Shown in pieces: positions 44,997-54,173 of a stretch of 64,000 nucleotides of DNA. The DNA comes from Paenibacillus woosongensis (GTDB lineage: Bacteria; Bacillota; Bacilli; Paenibacillales; Paenibacillaceae): the NCBI RefSeq assembly GCF_009725165.1, contig NZ_WNZW01000001.1:1054001-1118000 (forward strand), written 5' to 3'. The stretch's first letter is position 1. Each line of letters begins with the position of its first letter. Below the pieces are notes generated by a model that had not been told where the DNA came from, did no database searches, and worked only from the letters and a program-made list of their open reading frames with translations. A program made the translations under genes and the position numbers.

Positions 44997-45818
44997 CTAC
45001 AGCGTTTCACGAAGCTCGCGAACGCGATCCATAAACTCCTTCAGCTTGGCGACATTCGTCTTGCCGCTCATTAAATTCGGATCCTTGACGGATACGCCGA
45101 GAATCGCACCGTCGGCCACCTTCAGCAGTTCTTGGCAGTTGCCTGCGTCTATGCCGCTACCCACAAGTACTGGCAAATCTGAGCCTTTCTTCACGGCAAG
45201 CACTTCTTCGACCTTCGTCGGGTCGCCAGTGCGGAAGCCGGTAGCGATCAAGGAGGATGCGCCGAAGAATGCCGCATCGCGGGCAAGCTCTTCAATCGGC
45301 CGATCCGCCACGATGGCATGGCTGCCATGCTTGACGTGAACGTCCGCAAACACGTGAATATCCTCAGCTTCCAGCATCGATCTATAGCGCAGCGCTACGC
45401 CCGAAGCCCCTTCAACAAAGCCTTCGTTGGCAATATAAGCGTTCGCCCATTGGTTGACCCGAACGAACTGTCCGCCAAAAGCCTTCGTAGCCGCAATGGA
45501 TTGAATCGCCGCATTAGCCACGATATTTACGCCCATTGGCAAATTCGTCTCTTTGCGGATCCGCTCGCCGATAATGGCGATGCAGGCTGCCGTCTCCGGA
45601 CCCATATATTCCGACTTAACGAAAGGAATATCGCCGGCGTTCTCGATCATCAGTCCGTCGACGCCCCCCTCAATGAGTCGCATCGCCTCCTCTACGCAAT
45701 AATCGTAAATATCCGGCAGATTGTATTTTTTGAACTCCGGAGAGCCTGGAAGCGGGAGCGAGTGCACCATGCCGATAATCGGTTTTTTTACGGGAAAGAG
45801 TTCTTGAAGTATGTTCAT
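44997..45818 (-). CDS. BtpA/SgcQ-family TIM-barrel protein
   Basis: 273 residues with the BtpA-family opening IIGMVHSLPLPGSP and the barrel segments GVDGLMIENAGDIPF, MGVNIVANAAIQSIA and PVLVGSGIDAGN. The family is named after a photosystem I biogenesis factor, but most bacterial members sit in sugar operons, as SgcQ does. An aldolase- or nucleosidase-type role on the imported sugar is possible. It belongs to the leftward ABC-kinase operon. Confidence 0.85.
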   Translation of the reverse strand: MNILQELFPVKKPIIGMVHSLPLPGSPEFKKYNLPDIYDYCVEEAMRLIEGGVDGLMIENAGDIPFVKSEYMGPETAACIAIIGERIRKETNLPMGVNIVANAAIQSIAATKAFGGQFVRVNQWANAYIANEGFVEGASGVALRYRSMLEAEDIHVFADVHVKHGSHAIVADRPIEELARDAAFFGASSLIATGFRTGDPTKVEEVLAVKKGSDLPVLVGSGIDAGNCQELLKVADGAILGVSVKDPNLMSGKTNVAKLKEFMDRVRELRETL

Positions 45819-45860
45819 TGTCAGTTCTCCATTCTGCCTGTCTTGGCTTTTTATTGTGTG

Positions 45861-46646
45861 TTATTCCTTGATTCCCCAGATGCGCATCGCATTTGTACGG
45901 AACACCTGCTCCAGCTGCTGCTCAGTGAGACCGATTTCTCGCAGCTTGAGCTGTTCTACAGCGGCGGACTGGTAAGGAGCATCCGAGCCGTACATTAATT
46001 TCTCGCTGGATACTTGCTCGATGAAGATTTTAATGTCAAATGGAAAGGCCTGTGACATGTCCACATAGATATTCGGGTAATCCTGGGCCGCGATAATCGC
46101 CTCCCATAAATACAGATGCATTCCGGCGTGGGCGAGCACAACGTTGACCTTCGGATAATTTTTGGCGGCAATGGCCTGCAGCGAAGGGAGATCTCTCGGC
46201 GCATCGCCGGAGTGGAACAGTACCGTCAATCCGTACTCCTCCGCCTTTTCCATCAAAGGCCCCATCACCTTCATATCGTTTGGCCGATAGAAATCATACC
46301 CGGCAACAAGCTTAAGGCCTTTGCAGTTCCATTCCTTCACATACTTGTCGATCAGCGCACAGGTGTGCTCCTTGCCGAACGTCGGGTTAATGCGGGCTAC
46401 GCCGACCAGGCGATCCGGATATTTCTTGACGGCCTCCCCGACCTGCATATTCGCTTTGTCATAGTCCACATCCCAAGGGGGAGACATGATCCGATCGTGC
46501 GGAAAAAGAACGCCATGCGAAGCGTTTTGCTCATCCAAATACCGAATAACTGTATCTGGCTGCCCCGTAATCATGTACGGTGTACATACGGAGCTTGCCA
46601 CTTTCGCATCAGTACCATAGTGCATGTGAGCGTCGATTACTTTCAT
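45861..46646 (-). CDS. Amidohydrolase-family protein (TIM barrel)
   Basis: 261 residues. Opens VIDAHMHYG, with the metal-binding HxH, and continues with KGLKLVAGYDFYRP, VLFHSGDAP, VNVVLAHAGMH and MYGSDAPYQ, the metal and catalytic residues of the amidohydrolase_2 group. It hydrolyses or decarboxylates a small cyclic or lactone-type compound. It is placed between the BtpA-like and kinase genes. Confidence 0.87.
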   Translation of the reverse strand: MKVIDAHMHYGTDAKVASSVCTPYMITGQPDTVIRYLDEQNASHGVLFPHDRIMSPPWDVDYDKANMQVGEAVKKYPDRLVGVARINPTFGKEHTCALIDKYVKEWNCKGLKLVAGYDFYRPNDMKVMGPLMEKAEEYGLTVLFHSGDAPRDLPSLQAIAAKNYPKVNVVLAHAGMHLYLWEAIIAAQDYPNIYVDMSQAFPFDIKIFIEQVSSEKLMYGSDAPYQSAAVEQLKLREIGLTEQQLEQVFRTNAMRIWGIKE

Positions 46647-46701
46647 TTAGCACCCTCCTTTATGTGATTGGTTTTTAGCGGAATGAACCGCGTGGTTAGC
46701 G

Positions 46702-47640
46702 CTATAATTCATCCCCGAAATATTCACGGTAACGGACCCTCATTCTCCCCCAGTCGGGTACATTGCTCTGACAGCCCCAAGCCTCAATGATGAAGCTCGA
46801 CACCGTTGCTCCAACCTGGGCGGCAATCCGGGGCTTGCAGCCCTTGATCAGCGCCGCGATCGCTCCTCCGGCAAAAGAATCGCCCGCACCTGTCGTGTCT
46901 ACGACATGTTCTCTCCTCACAACTGGCACGATTTCCGTCTTGTCCGCTCTGATCACCTTGCAGCCGCGCATTCCCATCGTCATAAAGATCAGTTCCAGAC
47001 CGTATTTTTCAAAAAGACTAAGTTCATTTCCGCCGATTTTGGCGATCAGCCTGCCATATTCGCTTTCGTTGATGAACATGACATCCGTGAGGGAGAGAAA
47101 GTCGTCCAGCAAATTCCCGGCGGTCTCGACCATGCCGTTGACATAGGTGCGGGCACCCGCCGCCCGTGCCTCACGCAGCGCGTCCAGCGTATAAGAAGAG
47201 AACTTCTCGCTGACTACGACATGCTCTGCCTTCGCAGCCAAGCCGTCCGGAATCCGTTCCTCCTCCTGATGCTCGGCAGCGCCCAGATAAGAGAAACAGA
47301 AGCCTTTGCCCTGATCGTCAAAGTACAAATAGTTGTGTCCGCTAGGCAAGTCCGGCTTAACCGTTAGTCCGCTCAGATCGACACCACCCTGCTCAAGATG
47401 AGCCCGATAACCAAAAGTGTCGAAATCATGGCCTACGATTGTAGCCAGGGAGGTCGATGTCCCTAAAGCCGCAGCCACATACGCGAGATTAATGCTGCAA
47501 TCGCCGAAATACACCTGGCTAACTCCGCTGCCGCTTGTCTCGATGGTGATCGTCTCGCCTTCCTGCGGGTAATGGCTCATCTTGAACAGATGATCGAAGG
47601 GAGCCCAGCTGCCAACCGACAATAATTGAAATTTCTTCAT
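46702..47640 (-). CDS. PfkB-family carbohydrate kinase
   Basis: 312 residues from the ATG at 47640, which overlaps the stop of the upstream permease gene as ATGA; the longer frame runs through the permease gene and is not used. The PfkB signature DTTGAGDSFAGG near the C-terminus holds the catalytic Asp and anion hole. It phosphorylates the imported sugar or nucleoside, committing it to the pathway of the operon. Confidence 0.92.
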   Translation of the reverse strand: MKKFQLLSVGSWAPFDHLFKMSHYPQEGETITIETSGSGVSQVYFGDCSINLAYVAAALGTSTSLATIVGHDFDTFGYRAHLEQGGVDLSGLTVKPDLPSGHNYLYFDDQGKGFCFSYLGAAEHQEEERIPDGLAAKAEHVVVSEKFSSYTLDALREARAAGARTYVNGMVETAGNLLDDFLSLTDVMFINESEYGRLIAKIGGNELSLFEKYGLELIFMTMGMRGCKVIRADKTEIVPVVRREHVVDTTGAGDSFAGGAIAALIKGCKPRIAAQVGATVSSFIIEAWGCQSNVPDWGRMRVRYREYFGDEL

Positions 47641-48497
47641 TTGACCGCCCCCATCGTCAGTCCTTTTACAAGGAATCGTTGTGCAAATATTGCGATGATG
47701 ATGCCCGGTATAGAGGAGATTACCGCCGAGGCTGCCATTTCTCCCCATTTAATCTGGTCGAAGGTCATCGCTTGCAAAATCCCCATCGTGACCGGCATCG
47801 TAGCGCCCCCGGACATGACCAGGCCAAATAGCAGGTTGTTCCAGCTGAAGACAAAAGAGATAATCATAGCGCTTCCAATTCCGGATTTCACAATCGGCAG
47901 CATGATGCGGAAGAAGATCACCCAATGATTGGCGCCATCCATGCTAGCGGCCTCCTCCATTTCCTTTGGCACCTCCCGGAAAAAGCCCCGCATGATCCAG
48001 ATGATAAGCGGCAGCGTTATAAGCTGATGCACGAGAATCATTCCAGGAAATGTATCGTAGAAGCCAATTTTCTTGTAAATCGAGTAAAGGGGTAAAATAA
48101 CTACAAGCTCCGGCGCGAAGCGATAGCTCATGAAGTTTCCGGCGATCCGGTCATTCGCCTTCGAGTTCTCCCGGCCCAGCACGTACGCCGCCGGCAGGCC
48201 TAGCACTAGGCCCAGTGCGACTGCGCTGAACGTTGTAATGCTGGAGTTGATCACGTAGCGAAGAAATTCTGGGATACCCTGCAGATCGCTAAAGCTGCCG
48301 CCGTTAAACAGGATTTGCCTATAATTGTCAAAGGTCGGAGTAAATAAAAATCTCGGCGGATAGGCTATAATGTCCTTAAAGTTCTTGAGAGACATCGTTA
48401 ATATCCAGTAGAGCGGGAACAAGATGACGAATAGCAAAGCCAAGTACGCAGCATAACGCAAAGCCGTCTTGAGTAATTTATTGGGGGTATTGTTCAC
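47637..48497 (-). CDS. ABC sugar permease, MalG type
   Basis: 286 residues from the GTG at 48497, six bases after AGGAGG; a longer ATG frame would overlap the previous gene without a ribosome site. Six membrane helices and the EAA loop EMEEAASMDGANHWVIFFRI, which contacts the ATPase. Coupled to the kinase by an ATGA overlap. Confidence 0.92.
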   Translation of the reverse strand: MNNTPNKLLKTALRYAAYLALLFVILFPLYWILTMSLKNFKDIIAYPPRFLFTPTFDNYRQILFNGGSFSDLQGIPEFLRYVINSSITTFSAVALGLVLGLPAAYVLGRENSKANDRIAGNFMSYRFAPELVVILPLYSIYKKIGFYDTFPGMILVHQLITLPLIIWIMRGFFREVPKEMEEAASMDGANHWVIFFRIMLPIVKSGIGSAMIISFVFSWNNLLFGLVMSGGATMPVTMGILQAMTFDQIKWGEMAASAVISSIPGIIIAIFAQRFLVKGLTMGAVK

Positions 48498-48507
48498 AGC
48501 GCGCCTC

Positions 48508-49401
48508 CTATTCGATTCCGCTCTTATTCCATTCACGCATCAAGAACGTACTGGCGATGTAAGCGAGAATCCAAAGTGTAAATAATATGCTCATGGCTTT
48601 GCCTATGCTGGACCAGCGGAATGCCTCTTCATAGGCCATAATATTCAGCGTCCGGCTGGCATTTAGCGGACCGCCGCGGGTCGTGGAGTAAATCAATTCA
48701 AACGCTTTTAGGGAATCGCAAACACGGAAGAGCAAAACGAGAAGAATGCTGGATTTCAGCCATCGGAGCTTGATGGCGAAGAATGTGCGAACCGGACTGG
48801 CCCCGTCGACCTGGGCCGCTTCCAGAATGTCCTGCGGAAGAGACTGCAGGCCGGACAACAGGATGATTGTTATAAACGGCAGGTATACCCAGGTATCGAT
48901 CATAACAAGCGAGAACAAGGCGGTGTCCACGCTAGTCAGCCAGGGAAACGGACCTATGCCGAATTTCGACAGCAGGTAATTCAGAACCCCGGAGTTGGGC
49001 TGCATCATCGTCTTCCACATCAGGCTTGATACAATCGGCGGGATCAATAGAGGAAACACCAGCACCGAACGCATGAACCCTCTGATTCTGGACGGGATAT
49101 CTAGCAGCAGGGCAGCTAGTATGGCTAAAGGGAGCTGCATGAGTATCGCCATAATGACGTAGGCAAGCGTGTTGCCAAGGCTCGTTAGGAAAACAGGATC
49201 TTTAAAGTTGTTAATATAATTGCTCAGGAAAATAAAATTAGAGTTTCCCGCATAAAGCTTCTTGTCTGTGAGTGAGGTCGCCACGCCAATCAGGAATGGG
49301 ATCATGATCCCGATAAGCACGAGCACTGCCGGCATCAACATTAATCTCTTGATGAATTTCTCATTGTCCACAAAGTGATGCAGCGGATTCGGGGTTTTCA
49401 C
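48508..49401 (-). CDS. ABC sugar permease, MalF type
   Basis: 297 residues from a GTG at 49401, the first start after an in-frame stop; GGAGG lies 12 bases upstream. Six membrane helices and the EAA loop DILEAAQVDGASPVRTFFAI. First gene of the operon. The 300-odd bases upstream are AT-rich, with repeated GAACATA words near 49650-49670 and an inverted GTTAA...TTAAC near 49448 that could be regulator sites. Confidence 0.92.
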   Translation of the reverse strand: MKTPNPLHHFVDNEKFIKRLMLMPAVLVLIGIMIPFLIGVATSLTDKKLYAGNSNFIFLSNYINNFKDPVFLTSLGNTLAYVIMAILMQLPLAILAALLLDIPSRIRGFMRSVLVFPLLIPPIVSSLMWKTMMQPNSGVLNYLLSKFGIGPFPWLTSVDTALFSLVMIDTWVYLPFITIILLSGLQSLPQDILEAAQVDGASPVRTFFAIKLRWLKSSILLVLLFRVCDSLKAFELIYSTTRGGPLNASRTLNIMAYEEAFRWSSIGKAMSILFTLWILAYIASTFLMREWNKSGIE

Positions 49402-49748
49402 AAGCTTTCATATCCTCCTTTTAGTCACTTAAGTTCATTTTTGTTCTATATGTTAACTTTAAAATTAACACCACACCTTAAAAAGCACCCGAAAACAGTG
49501 TATTTCTCAGCAAGAGTTCACATATCGTTCAAACATCATTCGAATTTCTGTGTATTTTTTCATATATAACTTTGGAAAGCGTATTCATTTGTATGTTTTG
49601 ATTATACTTCTATTTCGAATCATGTCAATATACTTTTTATTATTAGAACATAAAAATAAATAATCGAACATACCATGTCTGGAAATCACAGTAAAAACTT
49701 TGAATTCATGCGTATTCCTTGATTCCTTTTTTCTAACTTTCCCACAAC

Positions 49749-49781
49749 AAAAAGGGCATCAGAAAATCCTGACGCCCTTTT
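49749..49781 (-). terminator. Terminator after the second MATE gene
   Basis: AAAAGGGCGTCAGG pairs with CCTGATGCCCTTTT around a short loop. It ends in a T run on either strand, so it works in both directions. Confidence 0.88.
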
Positions 49782-49852
49782 CAACCAAACATTACCAATC
49801 ATATAATTACATTTACTATCAATTTCTTACATTAAAGCATTGTTGAGCTTCA

Positions 49853-51256
49853 TTATATCAATTTGTGCGCATACCACTTCTCTCCCTTGAATCGCCAAGC
49901 GAAGACGAATCCGCGAATTCCCCATTCCGCTACCATCGCCACCCATACGCCCATAATGCCGAAACCGAGCGTGATGCCAAGAATATAACCTAGGATGACG
50001 CGGAACAGCCACATGGATAGCAGGGACGAGACCGAGGTAAAATTGGAATCTCCTGCGGCACGCAAGGCGGCTGGCAGAACGAAACTTAGCGACCATAAAA
50101 ACGGCTGCACGACAGCGATCAACAGAATCAGCCCGAAAATCGTTGGAATGATTTCCGCTGGCGGTGAGAACATCTGCACTATGAGCGGGAATAACGGCAG
50201 CAGTATTAGCGAAGCTAATACGAACAGTACCGTGGATAATCCCAGGAACGATTTAATGAATTTGCGCGCATCCTCGATATTCCGCTGGCCGATGCATTGG
50301 CCGACAACGGTAACGATTGCGATGCTCAGCGCGCTGCCGCCGATTTGAAAGACGAGCGAAATCGACCCGCTAATAGCATTTGCCGTCATCGCCAGGGTCC
50401 CCAGCTGTACGATAAAAGTCTGCGTCAACAGCTTGCCGCCATTGAAGAACATCTGCTCCGCCGCAAATGGAAGACCGATAAACATGATCTTCTTCTGGAT
50501 CGAGAAGTCCAGCTTCAGCGTATTTTTCAACTGTACACGCAGGGTCTGATTATATTTTAACAAGTAAACCAACGAACTGATCATGCCCAGAATCCGGGCA
50601 AGCAGCAAAGATATAATAAGGCCGATCACGCCTAAATCCAGAACCGTAATCAATAGCACGTTTAAGCAAAGGAAAGTGATATTCATGATCAAAGACAGGC
50701 TCAAGCTGGCTTTCGTCTCCGCCACGCCTCTTAGCACGCCGTTAACCGCCTGGAATATCGCGATGAACGGATAGGATATACAGCTGCCGATAAGATACAA
50801 TCTGGCGTTCTGGAAGACATCAGCATCCGCCTTGCCAAACAGCAAATTCAGCGTTGGCGTATGAAAGGCAATAATCAGGACACTGAGCAGCACAGAAATG
50901 ACCGCCACGGCGGACAGGGCCTGCGTAGCCGCTTTGGACACCATTTGCTGGTTCCCGCTGCCTTTATACTGCGCGACGATGACCGTACCTCCAGTAGCTA
51001 CAGCTACGAACACATTGATCAAGAAGATGTTGAGCGAGTCCACCATACTAACCGCACTGACGGCAGCTACTCCAGACGAGCTGATCATAGCCGTATTCAG
51101 CAGGCTCATCAAAACTATAAAGCCCTGATCAACAAAAATAGGAATAATTATCGCGATGATTTGCTTATAGTCCATCGATGTTCCGGTAAAAAAACGATTC
51201 AACACGGAAACAGCGCCATGTTGTATTCTCGGCCTTATACGATTCACCTGTGTCAT
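49853..51256 (-). CDS. MATE-family efflux transporter
   Basis: 467 residues, twelve membrane helices (IAIIIPIFVDQGFIVLMSLL at the first, FIGLPFAAEQMFFNGGKLL at the seventh). The start is taken as the ATG at 51256, since the GTG just before it has no room after the weak AAGAAG site. It is not closely similar to the MATE protein at 40162. It is next to a Tet-type GTPase, so the two may form an antibiotic-tolerance pair. Confidence 0.9.
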   Translation of the reverse strand: MTQVNRIRPRIQHGAVSVLNRFFTGTSMDYKQIIAIIIPIFVDQGFIVLMSLLNTAMISSSGVAAVSAVSMVDSLNIFLINVFVAVATGGTVIVAQYKGSGNQQMVSKAATQALSAVAVISVLLSVLIIAFHTPTLNLLFGKADADVFQNARLYLIGSCISYPFIAIFQAVNGVLRGVAETKASLSLSLIMNITFLCLNVLLITVLDLGVIGLIISLLLARILGMISSLVYLLKYNQTLRVQLKNTLKLDFSIQKKIMFIGLPFAAEQMFFNGGKLLTQTFIVQLGTLAMTANAISGSISLVFQIGGSALSIAIVTVVGQCIGQRNIEDARKFIKSFLGLSTVLFVLASLILLPLFPLIVQMFSPPAEIIPTIFGLILLIAVVQPFLWSLSFVLPAALRAAGDSNFTSVSSLLSMWLFRVILGYILGITLGFGIMGVWVAMVAEWGIRGFVFAWRFKGEKWYAHKLI

Positions 51257-51395
51257 CACTTCTTTGGCTGGATTGTGCAGCTTCCTCTATTGGAAATTAG
51301 CGCTGCTTCATACTATTATAGCACTCTTCTATGAGAAGGGATTGAAAGATCATCAGCAAAACAGGAATTCCCAAACGTTTGAAGAGAACACAACA

Positions 51396-53351
51396 CTACA
51401 AACAGTGCATCTTGCTCTCCGCCTCATCCCACGGCACAGTGTACCCCTGGCCTTTGGCGCAAAATATTGACGAAGAAGTATATTCCGGGTCTGCATCCTT
51501 GTTGTAGCCGATCTTCGCAATGACCTCCTCCTCATTATGGCATCGGTCATAACCCGCAAATGCGAGGCTTAGCGTTCCCTTTCCTTGCGTAAAGGAAGCC
51601 AGCTCGCTGCCGTAATCCATGAAGGTAGCAACCGGTACGGTTCCCGTTAAAATAGCCTTGTCTCCTTCTGTATCCGGCGCATCATAATTGCCGTGAGCCT
51701 GTTGGATATCCGAGATAACACGGCCGAGCTGCTCCAGCTCTACTTTGATTTTAAATTGGTAATACGGCTCCAGCAGCACGTTTTTCGCCTTCTCCAGCCC
51801 TTGTCTTAACGCGCGGCAGGTCGCCTCCCTGAAATCGCCGCCAGATGTGTGTTTATTATGGGCTCTTCCTGTAAGCAATGTTACAACCACATCCGTCAGC
51901 GGCGAGCCGGTCAATAAGCCATGATGATCCCGTTCATACAAATGATGGCGCACGAGGTTCTGGTTGCCGACCGACAAATCATCGGCATGGCAGACATTCT
52001 CGAAGCGGATTCCACTGTTCAGCTCGCCCGGCTGTATGCGCAGATGAACCTCGGCATAATGCTTTAACGGTTCAAAATGACCATAACCAACTGTCTCCGT
52101 CTCGATCGTTTCCTTATACAAAATTTCCGGCTTATCGAAGGATACGTTGATGTTAAACCGCTCTTTGACCAGCTGCTCGAGCACTTCAAGCTGAATTCTT
52201 CCCATGACGTGAATATGAATTTCCTGCAGACTCTCCTCCCAAAGTACATTTAAGGAAGGATCCTCCGCATTCAAAATGTTGAAATACCGCAAAACCTCCT
52301 TCTTATTCACGGCTGGTTCAAGGATCACCTTCGACTTTAAGGTCGGCACCATGTCATAGACGGGTCTGTCCTTTAGCTCTCCCAATCCGTCGCCCACTGC
52401 GGCCATGGATAGGCCGGTAACGGCAAACAGCTCCCCTGCTCCGACCCGTTCCACGGCTTTAAACTCATGGCCATTGTACACGCGAATCTGGGTTACCTTC
52501 TCGCTTACAGGGCTATCCGCATTACCGTAATGAAGGGTATCCCTGACTTTTAACGTCCCGCTTAGCGCTTTAATGAACGTGATTCTCGTCCCCTGCTCGT
52601 CATGGCGAATCCGGTAGACACGGCCGGCAAACGCCTCCTCACTGGAATAATCGGTTACCGTCAACAGGTCCATCTTCTGCAGAAAGCTCTCGATCCCGAC
52701 CCCCTGCAGGGCCGAGCCGCAAGCATAAGGATACACGGCATTGTCCCGCATCAGGCGACGCATTGCGGCAAGCCAGAACTCCCTGTCATAACCGCCATCC
52801 ATATACCGCTCCAGGAGAGATTCGTCCCGCTCGGCCAAAAATTCTGCCAGCTCCTCGCTCATAGCGCCGTCTTCAGCTAAAGCATCCGTAATGTTGCAAA
52901 CCTCCACGGCGAAGGTGCTCCTAATATCCCGCACCACCTGCTGAACATCCGCCCCTACCCGATCTATTTTATTGATAAAAAAGAAGCAAGGGACGCGGTG
53001 CTTGCGCAGAAGCTCCCAGACAATCTCCGTCTGCCCCTCGATTCCTTCAACGGCGCTGACAATAATTACTGCATAGTCCATCGCCTGGATCCCCCGCTCC
53101 ATTTCGGGAGAGAAGTCGGCATGGCCCGGTGTATCGATGAGGAAATAGCGCGAGCCCCGGTAACTGAACATCCCTTGGTCCGAAAATACCGTAATTCCTC
53201 GCTGCCGTTCAATTTGATGACTGTCCAGAAAGGCGTCCTGGTGATCGACGCGGCCCCGCTGCTTAATACTCTTTGTATAATATAGAAGCTGCTCCGAGAA
53301 TGTCGTTTTCCCGGCGTCGACATGCGCTAATATTCCAATCGTTTTGTTCAT
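51396..53351 (-). CDS. Ribosomal-protection-type GTPase (TetM/TetW-like)
   Basis: 651 residues, close to the 639 of Tet(M). GTPase motifs are AHVDAGKTT, DTPGHADF and NKIDR, followed by EF-G-like domains II-V; the C-terminal end GYTVPWDEAESKM is of the Tet type. Such factors displace tetracycline from the ribosome, but many chromosomal Firmicute members have no proven resistance role. Two adjacent ATGs exist; the second lies seven bases from AGAGAGG. No insertion sequence flanks it. Confidence 0.9.
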   Translation of the reverse strand: MNKTIGILAHVDAGKTTFSEQLLYYTKSIKQRGRVDHQDAFLDSHQIERQRGITVFSDQGMFSYRGSRYFLIDTPGHADFSPEMERGIQAMDYAVIIVSAVEGIEGQTEIVWELLRKHRVPCFFFINKIDRVGADVQQVVRDIRSTFAVEVCNITDALAEDGAMSEELAEFLAERDESLLERYMDGGYDREFWLAAMRRLMRDNAVYPYACGSALQGVGIESFLQKMDLLTVTDYSSEEAFAGRVYRIRHDEQGTRITFIKALSGTLKVRDTLHYGNADSPVSEKVTQIRVYNGHEFKAVERVGAGELFAVTGLSMAAVGDGLGELKDRPVYDMVPTLKSKVILEPAVNKKEVLRYFNILNAEDPSLNVLWEESLQEIHIHVMGRIQLEVLEQLVKERFNINVSFDKPEILYKETIETETVGYGHFEPLKHYAEVHLRIQPGELNSGIRFENVCHADDLSVGNQNLVRHHLYERDHHGLLTGSPLTDVVVTLLTGRAHNKHTSGGDFREATCRALRQGLEKAKNVLLEPYYQFKIKVELEQLGRVISDIQQAHGNYDAPDTEGDKAILTGTVPVATFMDYGSELASFTQGKGTLSLAFAGYDRCHNEEEVIAKIGYNKDADPEYTSSSIFCAKGQGYTVPWDEAESKMHCL

Positions 53352-53353
53352 CA

Positions 53354-54173
53354 TTAATCCTCTCTATTGAAGCCCTTCAAGAATAATATCAATTCTTCCA
53401 CCGGCACAGTCCTGCTGATATAGTAGCCTTGTATATAGTCAACGCCAAGCTCTCTTAAAATGTTCATCTGCTCGAGAGTTTCTACCCCTTCCGCAACTAC
53501 CTTCAGAGATAATATTTGCGAAATTTTGATAATGGCATGGACTATGGCTTTGTTCTCTTCACTTTCAGTCATATCCTTGATAAAGGATTTATCAATCTTA
53601 AGCTCCCCGATCGGGAAGCTCTTCATCAATGATAAGGAGGAGTAGCCTGTACCAAAATCATCTATAGATACGACCACTCCCAATTCAATCAATTCCCTCA
53701 CTATTTTCATGCTGTAATTTATATCCGTCAACATCATACTCTCTGTAATCTCCAGACAAAGATCATGAGGGTCGCAGCCTGTCTCATCCAGCACTTGCCT
53801 TACCATATCTATGAAATCAGCATGACTCAGCTGACGTGCTGAAATATTGACGGATACTCTAAGTGAATCGCCCTCGTGACGTTTGTAAGAGCTGCTTAAT
53901 TGGCAAGCTTCCCTCAGCACCCACTCTCCAATCGCAATAATTAGCCCGGTGCTTTCGGCGATAGGAATGAACACCTCTGGACTTACAAGCCCGAATAGGG
54001 GAGATTTCCAACGGAGCAGCGCCTCCACTCCGAAAATCTTATCCTTTTTCAATTCATATTGCGGCTGATAATATACGATAAGCTGTCCACGGTTTAGCGC
54101 TTTTCGCAGGTCATTCTCTATTTCCAGACGATGGCTGCTAGGTATTCTTGCTCCCTGGAACAAACAACTGACA
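53354..54173 (-). pseudogene. EAL domain cut off by a frameshift
   Basis: This frame continues the protein encoded at 54138-56321. It resumes HRLEIENDLRKALNRG and holds a full EAL domain with GVEALLRWKSP (EAL signature as EALLRW), the loop-6 region DDFGTGYSSL and the metal-binding Glu and Asp positions ITESMM. No start codon or ribosome site stands at its head. A one-base shift separates it from the GGDEF frame. It is either a broken gene, a sequencing error or a programmed shift. An intact EAL would hydrolyse c-di-GMP. Confidence 0.8.

Noticed and set aside
51396-53351. Acquired, mobile tetracycline resistance gene
   Set aside because: The protein is Tet-like, but there is no integrase, insertion sequence or conjugation gene nearby, so recent acquisition is not supported.
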